Below the pieces are notes generated by a model, which had not been told where the DNA came from, ran no database searches, and was given only the letters and a program-made list of their open reading frames with translations. From an uncultured Bacteroidaceae bacterium (GTDB lineage Bacteria > Bacteroidota > Bacteroidia > Bacteroidales > Bacteroidaceae): 64,000 nucleotides of DNA. The stretch is taken from positions 1-64,000 of the forward strand of contig CAJOLC010000029.1 in NCBI GenBank assembly GCA_905235305.1. The letters run 5' to 3'. Shown here piece by piece: positions 24,895 through 33,584 of this stretch. Position 1 is the stretch's first letter. Every line of letters starts with the position of its first letter. The position numbers and the translations under genes were made by a program.

Positions 24895-25554
24895 TTATCT
24901 CCAACCAGGCATCCCGGTTCCGCTCTTGTGGACCAAATTGATACGTATGCGGTAGAGCAAGGTGCTGTAAGAAGGAATTTCTTCTGACGACTCGCCTCCG
25001 TATGCCAGTTGCTGCGGGATGTAGATGTCCCAGTCATCGCCTTTGACCATGTACTGGATTGCAGTCTGGAAGCCTTCTACCGTGTTAAGCACAGGCATTG
25101 CAAGCGGAGCATCCGTCAGGTCGTCGAGTTCTCCATAGTATGTCTGGCTGAAGACCGTCAGGTTTTCTTTGCTGTCGGGATAGTTCTTGTCCATAATCCA
25201 GCCGCGATAGTACAGGCGTACGCTGTCGGTATATGCCGGGCTCCAGTCGCCGTCGCCGCGTTTATTTATCTTGCAGACGATGTAATCTGTGGAAGGGCCT
25301 TGTACATTAGGACTCTTCATAAGTGTTCGGAAGAGGCGCCAATCGCAGTGGTCCTGCCATTCGTCTCCATTCGGATATTGCGCCTTGGCAGCAGATATGG
25401 CCTCCTGTGCCGTGTCGTAGACTTCAGCAAACCATTGGGCATTGCGTTCCTTCCAGTCATGATACGGGTCATAACTGTTGTCGCTGTCCTTGCAGGAAGC
25501 AAGGAGGAGCAACGACAGCACCGGGAAAAGTAAGGCTTTCTGGCTGATGTTCAT
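24895..25554 (-). CDS. FKBP-type peptidyl-prolyl isomerase lipoprotein
   Basis: A protein of 219 residues from the ATG at 25554. It has a lipoprotein signal (LLLLASC, Cys at about residue 21), a helical middle with Glu/Tyr-rich sequence, and a C-terminal FKBP fold: DSVRLYYRGWIMD, VEGFQTAIQYMVKGDDWDIYIPQQLAYGG, then SYSTLLYRIRINLV. It catalyses Pro isomerisation on exported proteins from the inner leaflet of the outer membrane. The reading frame extends upstream to 25719, but that overlaps glyS and has no signal sequence. It begins two bases after the glyS stop, so it is co-transcribed with glyS. Confidence 0.88.
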   Translation of the reverse strand: MNISQKALLFPVLSLLLLASCKDSDNSYDPYHDWKERNAQWFAEVYDTAQEAISAAKAQYPNGDEWQDHCDWRLFRTLMKSPNVQGPSTDYIVCKINKRGDGDWSPAYTDSVRLYYRGWIMDKNYPDSKENLTVFSQTYYGELDDLTDAPLAMPVLNTVEGFQTAIQYMVKGDDWDIYIPQQLAYGGESSEEIPSYSTLLYRIRINLVHKSGTGMPGWR

Positions 25555-25556
25555 TC

Positions 25557-27110
25557 CTAAAGCAGGTTTTTGAGGAGCGATGTTATGCTGACCTTGTCTT
25601 CGATAATACTGCGGAGCTCGCTGATGTGCACGCGTTTCTGCTCCATAGTATCGCGGTCGCGGAGCGTCACGGTATTGTCTTCCAGGGTCTGAGGGTCGAC
25701 GGTAACGCAGTAGGGACAACCAATGGCGTCCATGCGGCGGTAGCGTTTGCCTATCTGGTCTTTCTCTTCGTACTTGCAGTTGAAATGGAAGCGGAGGTCG
25801 TTGATGATTTCTTGCGCCTTCTCGGGCATGCCGTCCTTCTTCGTCAGGGGGAAGACGGCGAGCTTGACCGGTGCAAGGGCGGCGGGAAGATGGAGCACTG
25901 TACGAACCTGACCGTCAGGCAGCTGTTGCTCCTCGTAACTGTGGCACATGATGGAGAGGAACATACGGTCCACGCCGATTGAGGTCTCGATGACGTACGG
26001 TGTATAGCTCTCGTTTGTCTCGGAGTCGAAATATTCTATCTTCTTTCCGCTGTACTTGGCGTGTTGCGAGAGGTCGAAGTTCGTGCGGCTATGTATGCCT
26101 TCCACTTCCTTGAAGCCAAAGGGCATGTGGAATTCGATGTCTGTAGCGGCATTTGCATAGTGGGCGAGCTTGTCGTGGTCGTGGAAACGATAGTTCTCCG
26201 ACCCGAACCCAAGGTTCTGATGCCACTTCATGCGGGTCTGCTTCCACTTCTGGAACCAGTCGAGTTCTGTGCCCGGCTGGATGAAGAACTGCATTTCCAT
26301 CTGTTCGAACTCGCGCATGCGGAAGATGAATTGTCTGGCGACGATTTCGTTGCGGAAGGCTTTACCTATCTGTGCTATGCCGAAGGGGAGCTTCATGCGA
26401 CCTGTCTTCTGGACATTGAGGTAGTTGACGAAGATGCCCTGAGCTGTTTCGGGGCGCAGGTAGATAGTGCTGGCGCCATCGGCCGTGCTGCCCATCTCGG
26501 TCTTGAACATGAGGTTGAACTGGCGGACATCTGTCCAGTTGCGCGTTCCGCTGATGGGACAAACGATTCCCTCGTCGAGTATAATCTGCTTGAGGCCATC
26601 GAGGTCGATGCCGCCTTCTGCGTTCATGACTTCCTGGAAACGATGGTGCAGGTCGTCATACTTCTTTTGATTCTCGAGGACACGTTCGTTCGTGGCGCGG
26701 AACTTCTCTTCGTCGAAACTGTCGCCGAAGCGCTTCCGTGCCTTTTCTATTTCCTTCTGGATCTTGTCTTCGTACTTTGCCATCTGCTCTTCGATGAGCA
26801 CGTCGGCGCGGTATCGTTTCTTCGAGTCGCGGTTGTCGATGAGTGGGTCGTTGAAGGCATCCACGTGTCCGCTGGCCTTCCATGTGGTGGGGTGCATGAA
26901 GATGGCTGCATCGATGCCCACGATGTTCTCGTGAAGCAGCACCATGCTCTGCCACCAATACTGCTTGATATTGTTCTTAAGTTCTACGCCGTTCTGTCCA
27001 TAGTCGTATACGGCGCCGAGTCCGTCGTAGATATCACTCGAGGGAAAGACAAAGCCGTACTCTTTGCAGTGAGACACTATCTTCTTGAAAACATCCTCTT
27101 GTTGTGCCAT
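25557..27110 (-). CDS. glyS: Glycyl-tRNA synthetase (single-chain, alpha2 type)
   Basis: A protein of 517 residues that attaches Gly to its tRNA. It is the class II single-subunit enzyme: YDYGQNGVELKNNIKQYWW near the N-terminus, FKTEMGSTADGASTIYLRPETAQGIFVNY, motif 2 FRNEIVARQFIFRMREFEQMEMQFF and motif 3 region ETSIGVDRMFLSIM, followed by the anticodon-binding domain (PVKLAVFPLTKKDGM, IGKRYRRMDAIGCPYCVTVD). Length is close to normal. The FKBP lipoprotein gene follows after two bases. The promoter TATCTTTG is at 27150-27157. Confidence 0.95.
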   Translation of the reverse strand: MAQQEDVFKKIVSHCKEYGFVFPSSDIYDGLGAVYDYGQNGVELKNNIKQYWWQSMVLLHENIVGIDAAIFMHPTTWKASGHVDAFNDPLIDNRDSKKRYRADVLIEEQMAKYEDKIQKEIEKARKRFGDSFDEEKFRATNERVLENQKKYDDLHHRFQEVMNAEGGIDLDGLKQIILDEGIVCPISGTRNWTDVRQFNLMFKTEMGSTADGASTIYLRPETAQGIFVNYLNVQKTGRMKLPFGIAQIGKAFRNEIVARQFIFRMREFEQMEMQFFIQPGTELDWFQKWKQTRMKWHQNLGFGSENYRFHDHDKLAHYANAATDIEFHMPFGFKEVEGIHSRTNFDLSQHAKYSGKKIEYFDSETNESYTPYVIETSIGVDRMFLSIMCHSYEEQQLPDGQVRTVLHLPAALAPVKLAVFPLTKKDGMPEKAQEIINDLRFHFNCKYEEKDQIGKRYRRMDAIGCPYCVTVDPQTLEDNTVTLRDRDTMEQKRVHISELRSIIEDKVSITSLLKNLL

Positions 27111-27149
27111 TTCTTTATACCTTATTTAATAAATGAATCATTTTGGCTG

Positions 27150-27157
27150 CAAAGATA
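27150..27157 (-). promoter_or_regulatory. Promoter element of glyS
   Basis: The minus strand reads TATCTTTG (TAnnTTTG), 39 bases before the glyS ATG at 27110. Confidence 0.6.
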
Positions 27158-27263
27158 GCTAATTTTGTCGAGACTTGGTGCAAATCATGTGGTTTTTTAT
27201 TGTATAATGCGACACGGAGGCAAAAAAAACTTCATATTTCTTGCTTGTGAACGAAAGATGTCG

Positions 27264-27271
27264 TAATTTTG
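27264..27271 (+). promoter_or_regulatory. Promoter element of the lipoprotein gene at 27306
   Basis: TAATTTTG (TAnnTTTG), 34 bases before the ATG. A second TAATTTTG occurs at 27160-27167 in the same divergent gap. Confidence 0.55.
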
Positions 27272-27305
27272 TCGTTCGATGAAGCAATAACGTGCGAATA
27301 CACCT

Positions 27306-27998
27306 ATGAAAAAGACTCTCTACACGATATTCCTGGTCGCCCTTGCTGCGGCGATGACTGGTTGCAACGCTTTCGACAAGAAAGGCAAGAAGGGAAAGAC
27401 CGCAACGCCCGAGCAGACAATCGTGAGCGAAGGAGGTAAAGAGTACGTCGAACTCACGGCAGTGCCCCTCCCCTGCCCCAAGGAGTCGCTCTACGATGCA
27501 TGGAAACAGATCGGAAGCGTCGAGTTGCAGAGGAAGAGAAGCCTCGACTACAAGACCCACACGCCCGCACTGTTCATCTCGACAGACCTGGACGGCGACG
27601 GGAATCCTGAGGTCCTCCTGCGCGGCGAGTCGCCTTATGCAGCCATCTTCTCCTTTGCTGAAGACTCGCTGCGACTCATCACCTTCGTAGACCACACCGA
27701 AATGGGGCTGGCAATTGCCCAGAATGGCACCATCATCCGAAACGGGATAGGCGCCAACAACTCATCAGTCTCCGAGTTCATCAAGCTGGAAAACAGCAAG
27801 GTATCTGCCTCGGGAGCAGCTCGCGAGACCTTCGTCGTCAAGGACGGCGTCATGGTGTCCGGAGGCACGAAATACCTCCTCCAGAACGACTCCACTATGG
27901 TGGAAGTCTCGAAAGACGAGTTCCGCAAAGTCGCACCTCAGCAAGACGGAACCTACCTGGAAGAAATCGATGGCTGGGAAGACTTCAGAAAGCCGTAG
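27306..27998 (+). CDS. Hypothetical lipoprotein
   Basis: A protein of 230 residues with a lipoprotein signal (AAMTGC, Cys at about residue 20) and a Lys-rich stretch right after it. I do not recognise a named family. LFISTDLDGDGNPEVLLRG looks like an FG-GAP or calcium-binding-like loop (Asp-Gly-Asp-Gly-Asn), and the rest is beta-rich, so a small beta-propeller-like or sandwich fold is plausible. It ends 466 bases before porP with a repeat array in between. A role linked to type IX secretion is possible from position only. Confidence 0.65.
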   Translation: MKKTLYTIFLVALAAAMTGCNAFDKKGKKGKTATPEQTIVSEGGKEYVELTAVPLPCPKESLYDAWKQIGSVELQRKRSLDYKTHTPALFISTDLDGDGNPEVLLRGESPYAAIFSFAEDSLRLITFVDHTEMGLAIAQNGTIIRNGIGANNSSVSEFIKLENSKVSASGAARETFVVKDGVMVSGGTKYLLQNDSTMVEVSKDEFRKVAPQQDGTYLEEIDGWEDFRKP

Positions 27999-28156
27999 AA
28001 CTTTCCTGACAATTCTCCGCACGCGGGATTTTTCTTTACATCTTCCCCCGCTTAAAGTCCGTCGGCTTAAGGCCAGAGTGAAGACCCTTCCCCCGAAGAA
28101 GGCAACCCGCTCATTATCAAGCATCTGGCAATCCGTCCAGTCCACACCCCAAAGAT

Positions 28157-28260
28157 GACACGTCGAATCGGCAAGAACGACACGTCGAATCAGCAAAGAC
28201 GACGCTTGGCAAGAACGACACGTCGAATTGGCAAAGATGACACGTCGAATTGGCAAGGAC
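28157..28260. repeat. Tandem array of 22-bp repeats with a GACACGTC core
   Basis: Units of 22 bp start at 28157, 28179, 28217 and 28239, each beginning GACACGTCGAAT and ending GCAA-rich; a 16-base shortened unit lies at 28201-28216. It occupies the middle of the 466-base gap before porP; no gene or TAnnTTTG promoter was found elsewhere in that gap. An open frame through the array is a by-product of the repeat. Confidence 0.85.
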
Positions 28261-28464
28261 GACCTGAGACGCTCCCGAATTCTGCGAAAAATCTTTACAT
28301 TTTCCACACATTCAGCAACCCGTCGGGACACCTCGCCCGCCCCCTCCGGAAAGCAGTAAACCGCCCACGCCTGCCGGGAAAAGACAAAAAAATTGCACTC
28401 CCAGACGAAATTATGCATCGTCGGACACAATAATTTCATATTATACATCGTTATTTAAAACAGG

Positions 28465-29403
28465 ATGAAAAAACTGCTCTGGATAGGTATGCTCATCGTG
28501 TCCACAAGTGTAAGGGCACAATTCGACGCGGCGTTTACCAACACCTGGGCGTTGCAGTCCTACTACAACCCTGCAGCGGCAGGGCTCGACAGTAAGCTGA
28601 ACGTGGTCGGGATGTACAGTATGCAGATGGTAGGCTACGAGGGAGCTCCCAGGACTATGGTCATCAACGCCGACATGCCCTTGTTTTTCATCGGCCCGAA
28701 ACACGGCGTAGGCGCAGCCTTCCTCAACGACAACATCGGAGCCTTCTCCAATAAGAAGATACAACTGCAGTACGCCTTCCACCAGAAGTTCCTCGGCGGC
28801 AAAGCCAGCATCGGCATTCGTCCCGCACTGCTCATGGTAGGCTTCGACGGCTCGGAACTCGACCTGAACGAAAGCGGAGACGCAGCCTTCGCCACGAACG
28901 ACGTGAAAGGACAGGCGTTCGACCTCGACATCGGACTCCGATACACCTATAAGAACAGCTGGTATGCCGGCATAAGCGCCGTCCACCTGCTGGGGCCAAC
29001 CATCAAGCTGGGCGATGACAAGACCCACGAAGTCACGATAGACCCCACCTTCATGGCGCAGGGCGGATACACCTTCACGTTCCGACAGCCACAATACAAG
29101 CTGGCAACAGACGCCATGGTACGCTCAGACCTGACATTCTGGCGCGGCGACATCAACGCCCGACTCCTGTACGAAGGCAACAAACACAAGCTCTACGGAG
29201 GCCTCATGTACAGTCCCACCATCAGCGTCGGCCTGCTGCTCGGCTTCGACTTCCACGGCATCAACATCGGCTACTCCTATGAAGTCTACACAGGCGGCGT
29301 GGGAGCACTGAACGGAACACACGAAATACTCATCGGATACCAACACGACCTCGACGTATTCAAAAAGGGAAAGAACCTCCACAAATCCGTCAGGTTACTT
29401 TAG
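28465..29403 (+). CDS. porP: PorP/SprF family type IX secretion outer-membrane protein
   Basis: A protein of 312 residues with a signal peptide ending at Arg-Ala-Gln. The mature start QFDAAFTNTWALQSYYNPAAAGLDSKLNVVGMYSMQMVGYEGAPRTMVINADMP is the family signature (FNPAxAG, then an R-x-Q-like strand and PxT). A small outer-membrane beta barrel follows, including GIGLRYTYKNSWYAGISAVHL-like strands. PorP proteins anchor the periplasmic PorK/PorN ring or cell-surface adhesins to the outer membrane. It is the first gene of the porP-K-L-M-N cluster. Confidence 0.92.
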   Translation: MKKLLWIGMLIVSTSVRAQFDAAFTNTWALQSYYNPAAAGLDSKLNVVGMYSMQMVGYEGAPRTMVINADMPLFFIGPKHGVGAAFLNDNIGAFSNKKIQLQYAFHQKFLGGKASIGIRPALLMVGFDGSELDLNESGDAAFATNDVKGQAFDLDIGLRYTYKNSWYAGISAVHLLGPTIKLGDDKTHEVTIDPTFMAQGGYTFTFRQPQYKLATDAMVRSDLTFWRGDINARLLYEGNKHKLYGGLMYSPTISVGLLLGFDFHGINIGYSYEVYTGGVGALNGTHEILIGYQHDLDVFKKGKNLHKSVRLL

Positions 29404-29456
29404 CAAACCATAGAACATCATAGGAATCTCCTATGGCATCCTATAAATAATTAAAT

Positions 29457-30980
29457 ATGAAGACAAAAAGTCTGCTTTTAGTAGGTGCAGCCTCCTGCTG
29501 CATAGTCTTGGCTTCCTGCCTGGGATCAAACTCGTCGGCAAACGCCGTCGGAGGCGAGTTGACAGGTGTCAAAGGCTCATCCTTCTCGGAACCGACACCC
29601 TTTGGTATGGTGCCCATACACAAAGGCTCACTTAAAATCGGCCTGGAAAAGAACGATACCCTGTGGGGCACAGAGTACCCCCTGCGCGACATCAGCGTAG
29701 ACGGATTCTGGATGGATCAGCACGAGATAAGCAACGCGAAGTATCGTCAGTTCGTGAACTGGGTGAGAGACAGCATCATTCGTGAGCGTCTGGCAGACCC
29801 CGCCTATGGTGGAGACGAGACATACAAGATTGAAGAAGACAAGGAAGGAAACCCCATCACGCCTCATCTCGACTGGAGCAAGAGCATTCCCTGGCGCAAA
29901 GCCAACGAAGATGAAGACCGCGCCATACAAAGCGTCTACGTAATTCATCCCATCGACGGCACGAAGATGCTCGACGCAAGCCAGATGAACTACCGCTACG
30001 AGATATATGACTACGTGCAAGCAGCGCAGAGAAAGTACCGTCTCAATCCAGAGGAACGCGACCTCAACACTGACCACGCCGTCAGCAACGAGCAGGTAAT
30101 CATCAGCAAGGATACCGCCTGGATCGACGACGACGGCAAAATCATCCGTCAGACCATCACGCGCCCCCTGTCCGGACCTTGGGACTTCCTCAACACATAC
30201 ATTGTTAATATATATCCGGACACCACGTGTTGGGTGAACGACTTCCGCAATGCCGACAACGAACGCTACATGAAGCTCTACTTCTCGAATCCAGCCTTCG
30301 ACGACTATCCGGTAGTAGGTGTCACATGGGAACAGGCAAATGCTTTCTGCGCATGGCGCACGAACTTCCTCCTGAAAGGCTTAGGAGGCTATGCAAAACA
30401 AATACAACGCTACCGCCTTCCCACTGAGGTGGAATGGGAATACGCTGCACGCGGAAAGGAAGGCAACCCGTTCCCCTGGGAAAGCAAAGAAGTCAAAAGC
30501 GACAAGGGCTGCTTCTATGCCAACTTCAAGCCCGACCGTGGCAACTACACCCAAGACGGCTCCCTCATCACCAGCAAGTGTGGAATCTTCTCGGCCAACA
30601 GCAACGGCCTCTACGACATGGCAGGCAACGTGGCCGAATGGACAAGTACCGTCTACACGGAAGCCGGCGTGGAAAGCATGGCAGATATGAACCCCGAACT
30701 CTCCTACAATGCTGCCAAGGAAGACCCTTACCGCTTGAAGAAGAAATCAGTACGTGGCGGCTCATGGAAAGACCCTGAAAGTATGATCAGAAGCGCCTGG
30801 CGTTCCTATGAATATCAAAACCAGCCCCGATGCTTCGTCGGCTTCCGCTGCGTCCGCACCATGGTGAATGACAAGCCCGGAACAAACAAGGTGGCCGGCA
30901 GCTCAGCCAAAGGCAGCAGCAAAAGTCCCAAGTCATCTTCCGCCGGACAAACACTCAGCACACGCAAGACACGTCGATAA
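29457..30980 (+). CDS. porK: Type IX secretion ring lipoprotein PorK/GldK
   Basis: A protein of 507 residues. The lipobox LAS-Cys gives Cys21. A formylglycine-generating-enzyme-like domain (FGE-sulfatase) follows: VDGFWMDQHEISNAKYRQFVNWV, FDDYPVVGVTWEQANAFCAWR, RLPTEVEWEYAARGKEG, GLYDMAGNVAEWTS and VRGGSWKDPESMIRSAWR. In PorK/GldK this domain is structural. It forms the large periplasmic ring with PorN under the outer membrane. The tail (about residues 475-507) is Ser/Lys-rich. It follows porP by 53 bases and precedes porL by 45. Confidence 0.94.
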   Translation: MKTKSLLLVGAASCCIVLASCLGSNSSANAVGGELTGVKGSSFSEPTPFGMVPIHKGSLKIGLEKNDTLWGTEYPLRDISVDGFWMDQHEISNAKYRQFVNWVRDSIIRERLADPAYGGDETYKIEEDKEGNPITPHLDWSKSIPWRKANEDEDRAIQSVYVIHPIDGTKMLDASQMNYRYEIYDYVQAAQRKYRLNPEERDLNTDHAVSNEQVIISKDTAWIDDDGKIIRQTITRPLSGPWDFLNTYIVNIYPDTTCWVNDFRNADNERYMKLYFSNPAFDDYPVVGVTWEQANAFCAWRTNFLLKGLGGYAKQIQRYRLPTEVEWEYAARGKEGNPFPWESKEVKSDKGCFYANFKPDRGNYTQDGSLITSKCGIFSANSNGLYDMAGNVAEWTSTVYTEAGVESMADMNPELSYNAAKEDPYRLKKKSVRGGSWKDPESMIRSAWRSYEYQNQPRCFVGFRCVRTMVNDKPGTNKVAGSSAKGSSKSPKSSSAGQTLSTRKTRR

Positions 30981-31025
30981 GACGACTCACCAATAGCAAT
31001 ACAACAACAGAAAAGACACAAGAAT

Positions 31026-31895
31026 ATGAATCCCATAGCTAAATTGCAGAAGTGGATGGACTCGCCATCCGGTCAAGTTTTTATGAACTACGCCTACAGC
31101 TGGGGTGCTGCAGTCGTGGTATTAGGCGCATTGTTCAAGCTGACACATATCCCCGGAGCAAACGAGATATTGTTTGTCAGCATGATAACCGAGGTGCTGG
31201 TGTTCTTCATCTCAGGCTTCGAAAAGACCTACGAGAAAGTGCCTCGCACAGAAGGCGAAGCAACAGTTGCAGGCGGACAAGCTATCGTCGTTGCCGGCGG
31301 CACACCTCTCCCCGAAGGAGCTGAAGTGCCGGAAGGACCCATCGTCATCGGTGGAGGCGGGCCTGCCGTGATTGGCGGAGGCACAATCCCTGCAGCAAAC
31401 GGACCCATCGACCCTGATGCACTGGCTGCAGGAACCGGCCTCAGTGCAGCAGCAGCTAACCTCGCAGCAGCAGGGCAGGCAGCAGCCCAGGCCCAACTTG
31501 CACTCGAGCAGATACAAAACGGCGGCACTGGCGTGGACGCTAGCCAAATCAAAGCCACCGACCCTGCTACAGTCGAAGAAGCCATCACGAACTATGCCGA
31601 AGTGCTTCAGGAACTCACCGAAGTATTCGGACGCGTCAAGAAGCAGGCAGAACGCATGTCAACCGACAGCGAAGAGATGGAGAACCTCAACCGATCCATC
31701 ACAGGCATCGCCACTGTTTATGAACTTCAGCTACGCAACATCAGCAAACAAGTCAGCACCATCGAGCAGATTGATGAGCAGACACGTCGCATGGCTCAGC
31801 AGATTGAAGAACTTAACAATGTCTATGCCCGCATGATAAAGGCACTGACCGTCAACATGAAGGTTGTGCCCAACACAGAAGAAAGCGAGAAGTAA
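31026..31895 (+). CDS. porL: Type IX secretion motor protein PorL/GldL
   Basis: A protein of 289 residues with two N-terminal membrane helices (about residues 15-65: YAYSWGAAVVVLGALFKLTHIPGANEILFVSMITEVLVFFISGFE), the GldL signature including the conserved Glu in the second helix that couples to the proton gradient. The cytoplasmic part has a long Ala/Gly/Pro-rich stretch (about 80-165) and a C-terminal helical part (LQELTEVFGRVKKQAERMSTDSEEMENLNRS). With PorM it forms the rotary motor of type IX secretion and gliding. The Ala/Gly stretch appears longer than in many homologues. Confidence 0.93.
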   Translation: MNPIAKLQKWMDSPSGQVFMNYAYSWGAAVVVLGALFKLTHIPGANEILFVSMITEVLVFFISGFEKTYEKVPRTEGEATVAGGQAIVVAGGTPLPEGAEVPEGPIVIGGGGPAVIGGGTIPAANGPIDPDALAAGTGLSAAAANLAAAGQAAAQAQLALEQIQNGGTGVDASQIKATDPATVEEAITNYAEVLQELTEVFGRVKKQAERMSTDSEEMENLNRSITGIATVYELQLRNISKQVSTIEQIDEQTRRMAQQIEELNNVYARMIKALTVNMKVVPNTEESEK

Positions 31896-31955
31896 CGCAC
31901 TTCTGTTCAATCAGAGTGTTCAGAGTAATCCTATTATTCAGAAAGCAATAAAGCA

Positions 31956-33521
31956 ATGCCTATAAAGAAGAAAAGGACATCCCCACGTCAGAAGATGATT
32001 AACCTGATGTATCTGGTCCTCCTGGCCATGCTGGCACTCAACGTGTCGAGTGATGTACTGAATGGTTTCTCGCTTGTGGCAGATGGGTTAAAGAAGAGTA
32101 CCGACAATGCCTCAAAATCAAACATAGGCATCTACAGCACCTTCGACCAGCAGATGAAAGACAACCCGACGAAGGTGAAGCAATGGTACGAGAAGGCTCA
32201 ATACGTTCGTGGCATGAGCGACTCGCTCTATAATCTGGCAGAGGAACTAAAGGAAGCCATCGTAAGGAAAAGCGATGGAAAGGATGCCGATGTCAACAAC
32301 ATACAGAATCGCGAAGACTTGGAAGCCAGCACACAAGTGATGCTTGCTCCAGGCACAGGACGTGGCAAAGAACTCTACAAAGCCATAAACAACTACCGCG
32401 AACGCATCGTGAAGATGGTGACAGACAAAGAGAAGCGGGAAATTATCTCCAGTAACCTTGCTACAGAAGTGCCTGCGAAAGCAAAGATTCTCGGAAAGAA
32501 CTGGCAGGAATACTCCTTCGAGAACATGCCGACAGCTGCTGCCGTCACCTTGCTAACCAAGTTGCAGAACGATGTCCGCACAGCAGAAGGCGAGGTGCTC
32601 CACAACCTCATCAGTAACGTTGACGTCAAGGACATACGTGTGAATCAGCTGAATGCATACGTCATCCCGAATGCTCAGACTGTGGTTCAGGGCGGACGCT
32701 TCAGCGCACAAATCATCATGGCTGCCGTCGACACCACTCGGCGTCCTACCATCTACATTGGTGGCAAGCAGATACAAAGCGACAAGGGCTACTACGAGAC
32801 CGTTTGCAGTAAGACGGGCGACTTCACCTTCAGCGGTTACATCGAGATGCTGAACGGCTCCGGAGAGAAGGTGCGGCGCGACTTCACACAAAAGTACAGC
32901 GTAGTTGCTCCCAGTGCAACCGTCAGCGCAGACATCATGAATGTGCTCTATGCAGGCTACGACAACCCGATGAGCGTCTCTGTTCCCGGCATTCCAAGCA
33001 GTAAGTTACGCGTAAGCATGACAGGCGGCAACTTCGAACAAAAGGGCGAAGGCAAATACATCGCTCGTCCTTCGACACCTGGCACAGAAGCCGTCATCAC
33101 TGTTGCTGCTGAGAGTGAAGGCCGCATGCAGGAGATGGGCAAGTTCACATTCCGTGTCCGCAAGTTGCCCGACCCGACTGCCTACATTGCATACGCTGCT
33201 GAAGGCGGCGGCGACAACCACTTCACGGGTGGTGGTCTTTCTAAGCAAGTCCTCATGGGCACAGAAGGCATCGGTGCAGCTATCGATGATGGTCTGCTCA
33301 ACATCGCTTTCCGTGTAAACAGCTTCGAGATTGTCTTCTTTGATGCGATGGGCAATGCTGTGCCATATCAAAGCAACGGCGCTAAGTTCTCCGACCAGCA
33401 AAAGGCACAGATGCGTGGTTTGGCTCGTAACAAACGATTCTACATCCGAGAAATACATGCCACAGGTCCCGACGGCATAGAGCGCACGCTCAATGGTGTC
33501 ATGGAGGTCATTATCAAGTAG
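31956..33521 (+). CDS. porM: Type IX secretion motor protein PorM/GldM
   Basis: A protein of 521 residues with one N-terminal membrane helix (MINLMYLVLLAMLALNVSSDVLNGF) and a long periplasmic part of four domains. The N-terminal region is helical, and the later ones are beta sandwiches (NAQTVVQGGRFSAQIIMAAVDTTRRPTIYIGG, SVPGIPSSKLRVSMTGG, FRVRKLPDPTAYIAY). PorM spans the periplasm and links the PorL motor to the PorK/PorN ring. Length matches the family. It follows porL by 60 bases. Confidence 0.95.
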   Translation: MPIKKKRTSPRQKMINLMYLVLLAMLALNVSSDVLNGFSLVADGLKKSTDNASKSNIGIYSTFDQQMKDNPTKVKQWYEKAQYVRGMSDSLYNLAEELKEAIVRKSDGKDADVNNIQNREDLEASTQVMLAPGTGRGKELYKAINNYRERIVKMVTDKEKREIISSNLATEVPAKAKILGKNWQEYSFENMPTAAAVTLLTKLQNDVRTAEGEVLHNLISNVDVKDIRVNQLNAYVIPNAQTVVQGGRFSAQIIMAAVDTTRRPTIYIGGKQIQSDKGYYETVCSKTGDFTFSGYIEMLNGSGEKVRRDFTQKYSVVAPSATVSADIMNVLYAGYDNPMSVSVPGIPSSKLRVSMTGGNFEQKGEGKYIARPSTPGTEAVITVAAESEGRMQEMGKFTFRVRKLPDPTAYIAYAAEGGGDNHFTGGGLSKQVLMGTEGIGAAIDDGLLNIAFRVNSFEIVFFDAMGNAVPYQSNGAKFSDQQKAQMRGLARNKRFYIREIHATGPDGIERTLNGVMEVIIK

Positions 33522-33584
33522 CTCCCACCACTTCCCCATGGGAAAGAAATATATGGTTAATGGTAAATAGTAAATAGTAAATAT

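Noticed and set aside
28157..28260. CRISPR array
   Set aside because: Units are directly adjacent with no unique spacers, and there are no cas genes in the window.
28155..28433. 92-codon open frame through the 22-bp array
   Set aside because: Its first half is just the translated repeat (TRRIGK, DTSNWQG) and it has no conserved features.
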